Notes: a model not told the origin generated them from the letters alone. Positions 17,978-27,043 are shown, numbered from the stretch's first letter. The stretch is DNA of 64,000 nucleotides from Rurimicrobium sp040387755 (GCA_040387755.1 JAZKDB010000004.1:186001-250000), one strand, 5' to 3'. Program-made: numbers and translations.

Positions 17978-18007
17978 ACCCGGAGAGATTTTCCGGGTTA
18001 TTTTTTT
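17978..18007 (+). terminator. Terminator of the rmlB-rmlA unit
   Basis: ACCCGGA (17978-17984) pairs with TCCGGGT (17992-17998) around a seven-base loop, followed by TATTTTTTT. It lies 28 bases after the rmlA stop. Confidence 0.8.
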
Positions 18008-18125
18008 ACTCAAAAAAAACCGATTATATCACTATTTGTCTTAACAATAGTCTGTTTCAAAAGATTAATAGCTATCATAGAGGCAATTTTTATATCTTCA
18101 CATCTAAGGACAATATCTCTTTCAA

Positions 18126-20648
18126 ATGAAAAAAATACTGGCAATTCTTGCCCTATGCTCTTTCTGCCTGAATTCTCTGGCCCAAAAGGCCAATACACTA
18201 ATCAATGTTTCAGGTCAGGAAATCAATTCGAATAATTATCAGGAAATTATCCGGCAAATGGATGCGTATTGGGAGGCCAACCCCAATAAGGATATAAAAG
18301 GCTCTGGCTACAAACCCTATCAACGCTGGAAGGAGTATTGGAAATATTACCTCAATCAGGATGGCACGTTAATGACATCACAACAAATAGCAGAGCAATT
18401 TGTAAATGCCAGAAAAAACCCTTCAACAAAAAAACCTCTTGTATTTGCCAAAACAACAGCGAAGGACGAAAGCGACTGGAAACCGGTAGGGCCATATAGC
18501 CATACCAACAAAGGCTCCTGGAGCCCGGGGCAAGGCAGAATAAACATAACAACTATTGACCCTTCTGACCCCAACACAATCTATGTTGGCACACCCAATG
18601 GAGGGTTGTGGCGCAGCAAAAACCACGGCAACAGCTGGGAAGTCCTTACAGATTTTTTACCCTCGATTGGAGTATCAGGTATTGCAATTGACCCTACTAA
18701 TTCCAATATTATCTACATTTCAACCGGCGATGAAGACGGTTCGGATTCATATACCAACGGTGTTTACAAAACTATTGATGGTGGCGCTACATGGAAACAA
18801 CTCAGTTATCCGTTCACCGCATATTCATTATCCGGAGAAATATTGATTAACCCCAACGACCCCAATATGTTATGGATAGTGGGTAATAATGGTTTATATA
18901 AATCCACTGATGCAGGACTTACATGGTCGCGCAAAATTTCTATTTTATGTAAAGAGATTCGCCTGAAGCCCAAAAACCCTAATACTCTTTATGTAGTGCA
19001 AAAAAACAGCACAACGACTAGCATTTTGAAATCGGTAGATGCCGGCGAAACTTTTAGTACCATTGATACTTTTCTGAATTCCGGCCGTACCATGATTGAT
19101 GTAACACCTGCGGACTCACAATATCTATATGTTCTGGTTGCAAAATCCAACAACACATACCGAGGTATATGGCGGTCAACTGATGGTGGGGCAAGCTTTA
19201 CAGCACAAAATACAACTACAACTAATGTTTTTGGTTCAACTCAAGCCTATTATGACCTGGCCTTAGCCGTATCACCTACTGATAAAAACATGATTTTTAC
19301 CGGATGTATGGACATTTGGAAATCTACAAATGGAGGCACTACGCTGACCAAAGTAAACTCATGGAGCAAACCAGATACTGCTACATACACTCATGCTGAT
19401 ATTCATGACTTAAAATTCTTCAACAATAAATTGTATTGTGGTTCCGATGGTGGAATTTATATATCAGATAATAACGGAGCTTCATTTACAGATAAGACAA
19501 TTAATGGTCTAAACATAAGCCAGTTTTACAGAATCGATGTTGCACAGTCCGACTCTGTACAAATAGTGGGCGGCTTACAGGATAATGGTGGTTATTCTTA
19601 TGTAAACAGTGCATGGAAAGTATACCATGGTGCAGATGGTATGGATGCAGCCATAGACCCCTCTAACCCTAATATCCATTATGGTTTTATTCAATTTGGC
19701 GGCTCTCTTTATTATCATAACATTACCGACACCGCCAAAGGAAAGTATATTGCCAATGATCCGGCAGGAGAATCAGGAGACTGGATTACTCCTTTGGAGT
19801 TTGGCAATGGAGGTGTACTTTATGCAGGATATAAAAAATTATATGCGCTTTTTGTTGACACTTTTTTATCTGTATCAAAACTTACGTTGAGTGCAAACAT
19901 CAAACAAATAAGAGTAGACCCTAAGAATGATTTTCATGTACTGTTCTCTAATGGCAATAAACTTTATAAATCTGATGGAACAAGTGCTTTTAATATTGAT
20001 TCTTTAACCACACTCCCTCTGATTAGCATCACGAATTTCGATTTTAACCGCAATAATCCGGCTATCATTTATGCTATTGGTGACGTTGGTGTATATCAAT
20101 CTGATGATACCGGTAATACCTGGAAAAATATAACGTATGGTTTAGCCCCTGGAGCAAAAAATGCCATCATACATCAGGCAAGCAGCACAAACAATACACT
20201 TTATCTTGCCACCAATAAAGCTGTCTACTATACCAATGACTCATTAAAAGAATGGCAATTATACAGCAACAATATACCCAATACTACGATTACAGACATT
20301 GAGGTCAACAATGTCGAAAATCACGTTGTCATTTCAACATATGGAAGAGGTATCTGGCGTTCTCCAGTAGTACCTGAAGCTTTAACAATAGAGATTCCAG
20401 ACCAAGACCGAAGCAATATTATACTGTTCCCCAATCCTGTGCAAAGCACTACACGGATAAATGTAACCATTAATGAACCAAGTGTACTAAAAGTGTATTC
20501 TATTGATGGTAAAAACATAATCACACAAGAGTATAATAGAATTGACCCGCAAACTATTTTTGACTTCTCGGGATTGACATCAGGAACTTATATAATGACC
20601 ATAAGTTCAGAAACACATTTAATTACTAAGAAATTTTTGAAAAACTAA
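18126..20648 (+). CDS. T9SS-secreted BNR/sortilin-like beta-propeller protein
   Basis: An 840-residue secreted protein. A signal peptide ends near residue 19 (NSLAQ). Residues about 115-740 hold repeated BNR/Asp-box motifs such as YKTIDGGATW, YKSTDAGLTW, WRSTDGGASF, WKSTNGGTT and YQSDDTGNTW, the signature of sialidase- and VPS10-like propellers. The last 75 residues are a type A T9SS sorting domain (NIILFPNPVQSTTRINV, then LKVYSIDGK and LTSGTYIM to KKFLKN). It should therefore cross the outer membrane through the Gld/Por machinery, part of which is encoded at 27-32 kb. The substrate is unknown: Asp boxes occur in glycosidases but also in non-enzymatic propellers, and no sialidase arginine triad was confirmed. 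Confidence 0.9.
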   Translation: MKKILAILALCSFCLNSLAQKANTLINVSGQEINSNNYQEIIRQMDAYWEANPNKDIKGSGYKPYQRWKEYWKYYLNQDGTLMTSQQIAEQFVNARKNPSTKKPLVFAKTTAKDESDWKPVGPYSHTNKGSWSPGQGRINITTIDPSDPNTIYVGTPNGGLWRSKNHGNSWEVLTDFLPSIGVSGIAIDPTNSNIIYISTGDEDGSDSYTNGVYKTIDGGATWKQLSYPFTAYSLSGEILINPNDPNMLWIVGNNGLYKSTDAGLTWSRKISILCKEIRLKPKNPNTLYVVQKNSTTTSILKSVDAGETFSTIDTFLNSGRTMIDVTPADSQYLYVLVAKSNNTYRGIWRSTDGGASFTAQNTTTTNVFGSTQAYYDLALAVSPTDKNMIFTGCMDIWKSTNGGTTLTKVNSWSKPDTATYTHADIHDLKFFNNKLYCGSDGGIYISDNNGASFTDKTINGLNISQFYRIDVAQSDSVQIVGGLQDNGGYSYVNSAWKVYHGADGMDAAIDPSNPNIHYGFIQFGGSLYYHNITDTAKGKYIANDPAGESGDWITPLEFGNGGVLYAGYKKLYALFVDTFLSVSKLTLSANIKQIRVDPKNDFHVLFSNGNKLYKSDGTSAFNIDSLTTLPLISITNFDFNRNNPAIIYAIGDVGVYQSDDTGNTWKNITYGLAPGAKNAIIHQASSTNNTLYLATNKAVYYTNDSLKEWQLYSNNIPNTTITDIEVNNVENHVVISTYGRGIWRSPVVPEALTIEIPDQDRSNIILFPNPVQSTTRINVTINEPSVLKVYSIDGKNIITQEYNRIDPQTIFDFSGLTSGTYIMTISSETHLITKKFLKN

Positions 20649-20657
20649 TCATCCATG

Positions 20658-20701
20658 ATGAAAAGAGCGGCATATCAGTTATGATATGCCGCTCTTTTCA
20701 T
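20658..20701. terminator. Bidirectional terminator, 20-bp perfect stem
   Basis: ATGAAAAGAGCGGCATATCA (20658-20677) pairs perfectly with 20682-20701 around the loop GTTA. It fills the gap between the convergent T9SS cargo gene and the IPExxxVDY gene, with A-rich and T-rich stem ends that can supply a U tract in either direction. Confidence 0.85.
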
Positions 20702-21160
20702 TTACAGGATTAAAAATTCAATATTCTTTATCCTTTCCTTCTCCAGTAGTGTGGCAAACTGAATTTCTGGAATTGTACGCAACTTGCTTAAGTAGAGCAT
20801 GGCAATATCATCTGCATCTAAGGCATCTTCACCTGCAACCAGCCATATATAATCAATGTTTCCTAAAGAAGGTAATAATTGAATCTGATCAATCTTGAGT
20901 TTATAAAATGTGAAATAAAAAGCTGAGCGGGGCACAGGACTCTGATATACAGGAAATGAAAACTGCTGTTGATTTTTCTTGCCGATTTTTACATCAAGAT
21001 TAGGCGTTCTTTTAAAATTGAGACTGAAAGAATTATTGAGTACATGGCAAAGATTATAGATAGGCTTATCACTCGTAATACCTATGAGTGCTGCATTCTC
21101 AAAAAAATCATCCTCAAGAGAAAGGGTGTCTAATTTTAATATTTTCTTTGCGGTAGCCAA
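20702..21160 (-). CDS. IPExxxVDY-family protein
   Basis: A 152-residue cytoplasmic protein of a conserved Bacteroidota family named for its central motif. The layout fits: an N-terminal LKLDTLSLEDDFFENAALIGI, a middle basic-hydrophobic segment (NLCHVLNNSFSLNFKRT), the motif region where LPSLGNIDYIWLVAG replaces IPExxxVDY, and the C-terminal LSKLRTIPEIQFA helix. The function is unknown. The start is a TTG at 21160; no ATG occurs near the N-terminus and the family begins at about this point. The name-giving motif is diverged (Ile to Leu, Glu to Ser, Val to Ile), but the Asp-Tyr pair is kept. Confidence 0.75.
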   Translation of the reverse strand: MATAKKILKLDTLSLEDDFFENAALIGITSDKPIYNLCHVLNNSFSLNFKRTPNLDVKIGKKNQQQFSFPVYQSPVPRSAFYFTFYKLKIDQIQLLPSLGNIDYIWLVAGEDALDADDIAMLYLSKLRTIPEIQFATLLEKERIKNIEFLIL

Positions 21161-21225
21161 TTTAATCCTACATTTATTGAAACAAATTTCGTTTAAAAAA
21201 ACAACAAAATATAAATCAATTTTCT

Positions 21226-22152
21226 ATGGCTATAGGTATCATTCTAGGCATTATTTTACTCATCATTCTGATGGGTCTGGTGACAGTCAACCAGGGCAGC
21301 GTAGCTGTTATAACAATCTTTGGCAAGTACAGACGCATTTTGCCCCCAGGCTTAAGTGTTCGTATTCCTTTAATTGAAAAAATTTACAAACGCATATCGA
21401 TACAAAACCGTTCAATGGAATTGCAATTCCAGGCCATTACACAGGATCAGGCGAATGTAAATTTCTCTGCAATGATGCTGTATGCTGTTGTCAATCAGGA
21501 TGACAATACGATACAAAATGTGGCATTTAAATTTGTAGACGAACGCAATTTTATGCAGGCTCTTGTTCGTTCTGTAGAAGGTTCTGTTAGAGCATTTGTT
21601 GCTACAAAAAAACAGTCTGAGATACTTCAATTAAGAATGGAAATCATTCAACATGTTAAAGAACAACTGGACAATCAACTGGAGGAATGGGGCTTCCACC
21701 TGCTTGACTTACAAATCAACGACATTACTTTTGATGAGGCGATTATGCGGTCAATGGCACAAGTGGTGGCATCAAACAATCTGAAAGCAGCAGCTGAAAA
21801 CGAAGGGCAGGCTTTACTTATCACCAAAACCAAAGCCGCCGAAGCAGAAGGCAATGCAATAAAAATATCTGCCGAAGCCGAGAAGCTGGCGGCAAAGATG
21901 CGTGGCGAAGGTGTTGCAATGTTTAGGGAAGAAGTGGCAAGAGGTATGGCCCAGGCAGCAAAAGAAATGGAGTCAGCAAATCTGGATGCCTCTTTTATTT
22001 TATTCTCTATGTGGACAGACGCCATCAAACATTTTGCGGAGAACGGAAAAGGCAATACTATCTTTTTGGATGGCAGCAATGATGCAATGCAAAGAACCAT
22101 GCAGCAACTACAATCTGCTGTAAAAGGCTCTAATATTATTGAGAAAAAATAA
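21226..22152 (+). CDS. SPFH/band-7 domain membrane protein
   Basis: A 308-residue stomatin/prohibitin-like protein. One N-terminal membrane helix (residues about 2-20) is followed by the SPFH domain: VNQGSVAVITIFGKYRRILPPG is the family's opening, then LQFQAITQDQANV and SVEGSVRAFVATKK. A long Ala/Glu-rich coiled coil follows (about 195-250, KAAEAEGNAIKISAEAEKL), as in slipins and HflC. These proteins form oligomeric rings in membrane microdomains and often regulate membrane proteases; no NfeD-like partner lies next door, so the partner is unknown. It ends in front of a strong bidirectional terminator. Confidence 0.9.
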   Translation: MAIGIILGIILLIILMGLVTVNQGSVAVITIFGKYRRILPPGLSVRIPLIEKIYKRISIQNRSMELQFQAITQDQANVNFSAMMLYAVVNQDDNTIQNVAFKFVDERNFMQALVRSVEGSVRAFVATKKQSEILQLRMEIIQHVKEQLDNQLEEWGFHLLDLQINDITFDEAIMRSMAQVVASNNLKAAAENEGQALLITKTKAAEAEGNAIKISAEAEKLAAKMRGEGVAMFREEVARGMAQAAKEMESANLDASFILFSMWTDAIKHFAENGKGNTIFLDGSNDAMQRTMQQLQSAVKGSNIIEKK

Positions 22153-22169
22153 TTTCTTCTGAATTCAGT

Positions 22170-22210
22170 AAATCACAAGGCCCGAAATTTAAATTCGGGC
22201 CTTGTGATTT
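22170..22210. terminator. Bidirectional terminator, 17-bp stem
   Basis: AAATCACAAGGCCCGAA (22170-22186) pairs with TTCGGGCCTTGTGATTT (22194-22210) around a seven-base loop, flanked by T and A tracts. It separates the convergent SPFH and aminopeptidase P genes. Confidence 0.85.
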
Positions 22211-23503
22211 TTATTTTCTTTTCATACATAGTTCAATTTCATCCGTAGTAATTGGTATGTTCTTGAATAAATCAATATTGCCATTTTTCGTCAACCAGTA
22301 GTTATTCTCGATACGAATACCCATTTGCTCTTCTTCAATATATATACCTGGTTCTATTGTAAACAACATGCCCTCTTTCAAAGCTTCGGTACGGGTACCG
22401 ATATCGTGTACATCAAGTCCAAGATGATGGCTGATACCATGATAAAAGCACTTTCGATAAGCAGGGCTTTCAGGATCCTGATTCTTAATATCTGCTTTGC
22501 TGATTAATCCAAGCTTTAATATCTGTCGTTCCATTTCAGCATTCGTTTTCGTTACATAGTCTGTAAAAACAATGCCAGGTTTCAATATGGATTTCGCATA
22601 GAGATGAGCGTCCAATACTGCATTATATACTTCTTTCTGACGTTTACTAAACTTACCATTAACAGGAATGCTACGAGACAGGTCTGCACTGTAATTGCCA
22701 TAAGAAGCGCCAAAATCCATCAAAATAATTTCACCACTTTTACATTCCTTATTGTTGTTAATATAATGAAGTACCCTTGCACTATCTCCGCTGGCAATAA
22801 TGGGATCATAGGCATGGCGAGGGGCTCCGTTACGGATAAATTCATGAATAATCTCAGCTTCGATTTCATTTTCAGTAACTCCTGCTTGTACAAAACGCAA
22901 TACTCTTCGAAATGCTTTCTCTGTAATATCGATTGCCTGCTGAGTGACAGCTACCTCATCTTTTGTTTTAATCGCACGGACCTCTTTAATAATTCGTGCT
23001 GCACGCTCATAATGATGTAGTGGAAATCTGTTCATTATCTGTTGTACAAATAACAAATCCGTACGTTGCAAAGAACCATCAAGCCTGTCATTCTCATTGG
23101 TGTTGAGATAAACAGTATCGGCATTATGCATCATTACCTGCAACATAGCATCAACACTATCCACCCATTGAATATTTTGAATTCCTGATATGGCACGGGC
23201 CTCATCCTTACGCAGTTTATGGCCTTCCCACTTTTCAAGATGTTCATTAGGGCGCAAAAGCACCAATACTTCACGCGCACTTTTATCAGGATTATCTGGA
23301 TACAAAATAACCATTGATTTTTCCTGTTCTATACCCGATAGCCATAGTACATCACTATTAGGACGATTGGTGTATACAGCATCGCCGTTAGTTGTGAGCA
23401 CTTCGGTTCCATGAAAAACAGCCAATGAGTTTGGCTTCATCTTTTTGATAAAACGCTGTCTGTTTTGCCCAACAAGTTTGGCAAGGGAAAGTTGATTTTT
23501 CAT
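22211..23503 (-). CDS. pepP: Aminopeptidase P family metallopeptidase
   Basis: A 430-residue Xaa-Pro aminopeptidase (M24B). It removes N-terminal residues that precede proline. The N-terminal creatinase-like domain (about 1-170) is followed by the pita-bread catalytic domain. The five metal ligands are visible: the Asp of LMDFGASYGN, the Asp of SADLSRS, the His of HGISHHLGLDVHD, the Glu of FTIEPGIYI and the Glu of GIRIENNYW. I chose the ATG at 23503 (MKNQLSLAKLVGQ) over an in-frame start at 23566: the family starts there, the upstream stretch reads as non-protein, and the longer form would run into the cobalamin adenosyltransferase gene. Confidence 0.92.
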   Translation of the reverse strand: MKNQLSLAKLVGQNRQRFIKKMKPNSLAVFHGTEVLTTNGDAVYTNRPNSDVLWLSGIEQEKSMVILYPDNPDKSAREVLVLLRPNEHLEKWEGHKLRKDEARAISGIQNIQWVDSVDAMLQVMMHNADTVYLNTNENDRLDGSLQRTDLLFVQQIMNRFPLHHYERAARIIKEVRAIKTKDEVAVTQQAIDITEKAFRRVLRFVQAGVTENEIEAEIIHEFIRNGAPRHAYDPIIASGDSARVLHYINNNKECKSGEIILMDFGASYGNYSADLSRSIPVNGKFSKRQKEVYNAVLDAHLYAKSILKPGIVFTDYVTKTNAEMERQILKLGLISKADIKNQDPESPAYRKCFYHGISHHLGLDVHDIGTRTEALKEGMLFTIEPGIYIEEEQMGIRIENNYWLTKNGNIDLFKNIPITTDEIELCMKRK

Positions 23504-23547
23504 TTTATTTTTTGAGCTTTTAAAAGATAAATGTAGGCAGATATTTA

Positions 23548-24108
23548 CTAAAGACGTGCGCGCCAAGGAATTTCTGCCTTACCATTAATGTGTGTAATAT
23601 ATCTGGCCAGTACAAAAAGAAAATCCGAAAGTCGATTGAGGTATTGCAAGATGATATCCGAAACATCCTCATCATGTTCACGCATACTAACGCATAACCT
23701 TTCTGCTCTCCTGCACACACAACGTGCGATATGACAGGCAGATGCGCCCTGATGTCCTCCGGGCAAAATAAATGAACGCATCTCCGGCAAAGTTTCATTC
23801 ATTTTATCGATAAGGCTTTCCAGCCATTCAATATCACTTTGATGCAAATCAGGCAATTTCATTTTCACTTCCTTCGCAGCTGAGGTAGCCAGTTCAGCAC
23901 CAAGTGTAAACAAACGATCCTGAATTTCACGCAGCCATAGATTTATTGTTTCATTTTCTGTAAAATCATTTACCAAACCGATATAAGAATTAAGTTCATC
24001 TACCGTACCATAGCTTTCTATTCGAATATGACTTTTGGACACACGAGTGCCTCCTATTAAGCTGGTCTGGCCTTTATCTCCGGTTTTTGTGTATATCTTG
24101 AATGACAT
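23548..24108 (-). CDS. ATP:cob(I)alamin adenosyltransferase, PduO type
   Basis: A 186-residue enzyme that transfers the adenosyl group of ATP to cob(I)alamin, making coenzyme B12. The signature IYTKTGDKGQTSLIGG at residues 4-19 binds ATP, GTVDELNSYIG follows near residue 35, and the C-terminal RRAERL carries the catalytic Arg-Glu residues. The fold is a trimer of five-helix bundles. It implies that the cell uses adenosylcobalamin, for example in methylmalonyl-CoA mutase, but no dependent enzyme is in this window. It lies 44 bases upstream of pepP on the same strand and has a perfect -7 box of its own. Confidence 0.93.
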   Translation of the reverse strand: MSFKIYTKTGDKGQTSLIGGTRVSKSHIRIESYGTVDELNSYIGLVNDFTENETINLWLREIQDRLFTLGAELATSAAKEVKMKLPDLHQSDIEWLESLIDKMNETLPEMRSFILPGGHQGASACHIARCVCRRAERLCVSMREHDEDVSDIILQYLNRLSDFLFVLARYITHINGKAEIPWRARL

Positions 24109-24127
24109 TTAATACTCTTTATGTGTT

Positions 24128-24155
24128 CAAAAGTAAAAACATATTTCTACATTTG
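24128..24155. promoter_or_regulatory. Divergent promoter pair: TACTTTTG (minus) and TACATTTG (plus)
   Basis: The minus-strand box at 24135-24128 is 19 bases before the adenosyltransferase ATG. The plus-strand box at 24148-24155 is 17 bases before the ATG at 24173. Both are perfect TAnnTTTG matches and they are only 12 bases apart, so RNA polymerase could hardly occupy both at once. Confidence 0.6.
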
Positions 24156-24172
24156 AGGGATAGTAATTGAAT

Positions 24173-25231
24173 ATGAGTGTATCAACGTCCTTTAATAGCC
24201 TTTTATTCTCTCTGGTTTTATTTTTGAGTATTGGTTCTTCGATAAATTTGCGGGCACAAAGTAAGTCTGAAGGTGAGTTGGTCCAGAAAATTGTACAGAG
24301 TTTACAGAAAACAGACAGTTTTCTGTATGCAAAAGTTTTCCCCCCAGCAGACACTATGGCTCTGGTAACAATCAGAAAAGCCCCCAGCAGCAGTGATGCT
24401 TATCAACGTTCGAAATATTTGCTCGCAAGTGCTGATTTGTTGATGTATCAGGATTCTTTAATTCAAAAGCAAGCCTGGGAACTCTACAGAAATGTTTTTC
24501 TAAGAGGTAAAAAGCTAGGCATACACTGGGATGCTATAATGTTGAGCAGATACGAATTGGAAGCCTTAGGGAAAACAAGGGATGAGGTTTTGGAAGCTAT
24601 TGCACCTGAGCGTTTTGTGGGTTATGTATTTATTGAGGATATGTTGACAAGGAAAATTTTCACCTTTACATTAAGTGATATAATGAAAATGGATGGGCAT
24701 TTTTACGGTGGAGAGTTCAATTATGTTTTTGAATCAGCAAGCAAAGATGAGTTTAATGCCAAGCTGAAAGCAGAGAAAATACGGATAAAAAAAGGACTGC
24801 CCGATACAACAGAACAAAAAACTGATTCGTTGGCTATCAGAGAAGAGGACGAGAGCAATAAAAGGAAACAGGTTGCTGACCGAAAATTGTATGTTGGCAT
24901 GCTTGATGGAGAAACTCCTATAAGTATCTATATCAGATACATTAAAGGTGACTGCCCAGATGGCATCTGTAGCTGGGAAGCTATTTTTAAGTTTGGGGAT
25001 AATGAATACACCAAGCAAGAAGTTAGCCGAACAGAAGACGGCAAATGGGTTTTTGTAGAGGAGGAAACAGGTGGAGTAATGGAGCTGGAACTTAAGGGAA
25101 ACACTTTTACGGGTATTTTTTCTGCTACAATTGATAAAGTTGATTACGACGCAGAGTTAAAGGAAAAGCCCATGTCTAAAAAAAAGATGGAAAACCTTGA
25201 TGCTATTATTGAAAGGGATTTACAACGATAA
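24173..25231 (+). CDS. Secreted hypothetical protein
   Basis: A 352-residue protein with an N-terminal signal peptide (LLFSLVLFLSIGSSINLRAQ). The mature part is mixed: a helical segment to about residue 130, a charged linker with repeated Lys/Glu/Asp (about 200-240) and a C-terminal beta-rich domain (LYVGMLDGETPISIYIRY, a Cys pair in GDCPDGICSW, then VMELELKGNTFTG) ending in a basic tail. The C-terminal part looks like a small carbohydrate- or ligand-binding barrel, but no family is recognised. I used the ATG at 24173 instead of a TTG two codons earlier. The DUF486 gene begins nine bases after its stop, so they are probably cotranscribed. Confidence 0.72.
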   Translation: MSVSTSFNSLLFSLVLFLSIGSSINLRAQSKSEGELVQKIVQSLQKTDSFLYAKVFPPADTMALVTIRKAPSSSDAYQRSKYLLASADLLMYQDSLIQKQAWELYRNVFLRGKKLGIHWDAIMLSRYELEALGKTRDEVLEAIAPERFVGYVFIEDMLTRKIFTFTLSDIMKMDGHFYGGEFNYVFESASKDEFNAKLKAEKIRIKKGLPDTTEQKTDSLAIREEDESNKRKQVADRKLYVGMLDGETPISIYIRYIKGDCPDGICSWEAIFKFGDNEYTKQEVSRTEDGKWVFVEEETGGVMELELKGNTFTGIFSATIDKVDYDAELKEKPMSKKKMENLDAIIERDLQR

Positions 25232-25240
25232 TCAGAAATT

Positions 25241-25609
25241 TTGAAAGCATTCTTAACGATTCTATTGCTGGTATTTTCGAATGTCTTCATGACATTGGCC
25301 TGGTATGGTCATTTGAAATTCAGTGAGTGGAAATGGTTCAATAAACTAGGCCTGGTCTCAGTAATACTTATAAGCTGGGGAATTGCTCTTTTTGAGTACT
25401 GCTTTCAGGTGCCCGCAAACAGAATAGGATTTAAGAGCACTGGGGGACCTTTTACCCTCTGGCAACTAAAAGTAATGCAGGAAGTGATAACCCTGATTGT
25501 TTTTTCAATTTTTACGCTATTGGTCTTCAAGACAGAAACTTTCAGACTAAATCATCTCATAGGTTTTGGCTTTCTTATATTGGCAGTGTATTTCATTTTT
25601 AAAAAATAA
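25241..25609 (+). CDS. DUF486 (DMT-like) small membrane protein
   Basis: A 122-residue protein with four predicted membrane helices. The first helix carries the family hallmark NVFMTLAWYGHLKF, and WGIALFEYCFQVPANRIG and a conserved QLKVMQEVITL follow. The family resembles half of a drug/metabolite transporter, but no substrate is known. The start is TTG at 25241; the conserved first helix begins within a few residues of it and no ATG is available before the motif. The metallo-hydrolase gene starts 10 bases after its stop. Confidence 0.85.
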   Translation: MKAFLTILLLVFSNVFMTLAWYGHLKFSEWKWFNKLGLVSVILISWGIALFEYCFQVPANRIGFKSTGGPFTLWQLKVMQEVITLIVFSIFTLLVFKTETFRLNHLIGFGFLILAVYFIFKK

Positions 25610-25619
25610 ACGAATATTC

Positions 25620-26258
25620 ATGTTGCAGGTTTATCAAATTTCATTTAATCCTTTTCAGGAGAACACATATATCATTAGCAATGAAGAACATCAGTGCTGG
25701 ATTGTTGATCCGGGTATGAGTAATACATCAGAGCAACAGGAAATGCTATCAATTATTAATGAAAAAAAATTAATTCCACAGGCCATTATAAATACTCACG
25801 CACATATTGACCATATTCTGGGAGTAGATTTTTTAGCAAACGAATTTACAATACCCTTTTTCATTCACGAAAAAGAACTGCCGGTTCTACAAAACGCATC
25901 AAATACTGCAAAAATGTTTGGCTTTCATTATGAGGGCGTACAAACGCCCGTACAGTTTTATTCTGAAAGAGCACCATTAATGCTTGGCAATGATTCAATA
26001 GAAATAAGATTTGTTCCAGGACATTCGCCAGGAAGCATTGCTTTTTACTCAAAAAATGACAAATGGGTGATTAGTGGTGATGCCCTATTTGCAGGTAGTA
26101 TAGGACGTACAGATTTGCTTATGGGCAACTATGACCAATTAGTCCGGAGCATTAAAGAACAATTATTAACACTACCAGATGACACAATAGTATATTCAGG
26201 ACATGGGGTGCCAACAAAAATCTCTATTGAAAGAGGTAGTAATCCATTCTTACAATAA
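25620..26258 (+). CDS. MBL-fold metallo-hydrolase, glyoxalase II-like
   Basis: A 212-residue metallo-beta-lactamase-fold enzyme. The dinuclear metal site is complete: H60, H62, D64 and H65 in THAHIDH, then the His of VPGHSPGS, the Asp of ISGDALFAGSIGRTD and the His of YSGHGVPT. This set and the length fit the short GloB-like hydrolases common in Bacteroidota, which are usually thioesterases; the exact substrate cannot be read from sequence. The frame opens upstream inside the DUF486 gene, but the family N-terminus (MLQVYQISFNPFQENTY) starts at the ATG at 25620. It is the third gene of a likely three-gene unit. Confidence 0.9.
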   Translation: MLQVYQISFNPFQENTYIISNEEHQCWIVDPGMSNTSEQQEMLSIINEKKLIPQAIINTHAHIDHILGVDFLANEFTIPFFIHEKELPVLQNASNTAKMFGFHYEGVQTPVQFYSERAPLMLGNDSIEIRFVPGHSPGSIAFYSKNDKWVISGDALFAGSIGRTDLLMGNYDQLVRSIKEQLLTLPDDTIVYSGHGVPTKISIERGSNPFLQ

Positions 26259-26269
26259 TAAGAGGCAAA

Positions 26270-26995
26270 CTAAGAGTGAATCAACAAAGAATCTCCATGT
26301 AATATTGGAACAACAGGATGTAAATTGGGTGTTGCGCAATAAATCATATCTGATTCAAGTCCATAACCTGATAAACGCTTGTAATGTGCACCTCTTTTGA
26401 GGTACTCAAAATAGTTTCCACCAGAATCCTGATGAAGAGAAATACAAGCATGTGCACTATCGCAATTAATAGTAAAATGCTCTGATACTATATCAGCCAC
26501 GGCACCAGCAAATAAGGCATCCTCCAGATTAAACCTATCCTTCCATGAAGCGCAAGCCAATAATACATTTAGGTTGCGCTTAATAATAAAATCACAAACT
26601 GCATTTAGATTAGGGAAAGAGCCTGTAATTATATCTGCAGCATCTGTAACCATATGCAACAGGCGCGTACCATTAGTAGTAGTAAGTACGAGGGTCTTTC
26701 CTCCAATAAATTCAGACGGATATTCAGACGGAGAATTACCATATTCAAGACCTTCAGCAACTTTACCATCTCTTTCTCCGGCAGTAATGCTATTAGGTAT
26801 TGAAAGACCAATAGAAATACATTCCTCAACAGACGATACAGGGATAATTCGGGACGCTCCGTTATCTAACGCAGCTGCGATAGTAGAAGTAGCCCTAAAA
26901 ACGTCGATAATGACTGTTACCGTATCCTTTGTATTAAATAGGTGAAGTAAGGCCGGTGATAAGCAAACTTCTAAAATCGGTTTAGTAGAACTCAT
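26270..26995 (-). CDS. 2-phosphosulfolactate phosphatase-family protein
   Basis: A 241-residue protein of the ComB family, which removes phosphate from phosphosulfolactate. Family marks are VIIDVFRATSTIAAAL near residue 28, an EGLEYGNSPSEY segment, TTNGTRLL and LLACASWKDRFNLEDALFAGA. In methanogens ComB acts in coenzyme M synthesis; in bacteria it is linked to sulfolactate formation and is also widespread without its partners. ComA and ComC are not nearby, so the true substrate here is open. It is convergent with the hydrolase gene (11-base gap) and lies behind the gldN terminator. Confidence 0.85.
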   Translation of the reverse strand: MSSTKPILEVCLSPALLHLFNTKDTVTVIIDVFRATSTIAAALDNGASRIIPVSSVEECISIGLSIPNSITAGERDGKVAEGLEYGNSPSEYPSEFIGGKTLVLTTTNGTRLLHMVTDAADIITGSFPNLNAVCDFIIKRNLNVLLACASWKDRFNLEDALFAGAVADIVSEHFTINCDSAHACISLHQDSGGNYFEYLKRGAHYKRLSGYGLESDMIYCATPNLHPVVPILHGDSLLIHS

Positions 26996-27010
26996 TAGTA
27001 ATCGTTACTT

Positions 27011-27043
27011 AAAAAAATAGCTTTGCAAATTGCAAAGCTATTT
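27011..27043 (-). terminator. Terminator of the gldKLMN operon
   Basis: AAATAGCTTTGCAA (27015-27028) and TTGCAAAGCTATTT (27030-27043) form a 14-bp perfect inverted repeat followed on the minus strand by seven T residues (27017-27011). It lies 28 bases past the gldN stop. Confidence 0.85.

Noticed and set aside
18126..20648. Sialidase
   Set aside because: Asp boxes alone are not enough; the catalytic arginine triad and Tyr/Glu pair could not be identified.
23504..23566. Upstream start for the aminopeptidase P gene
   Set aside because: The added 21 residues are not part of the family and the extension overlaps the end of the adenosyltransferase gene.
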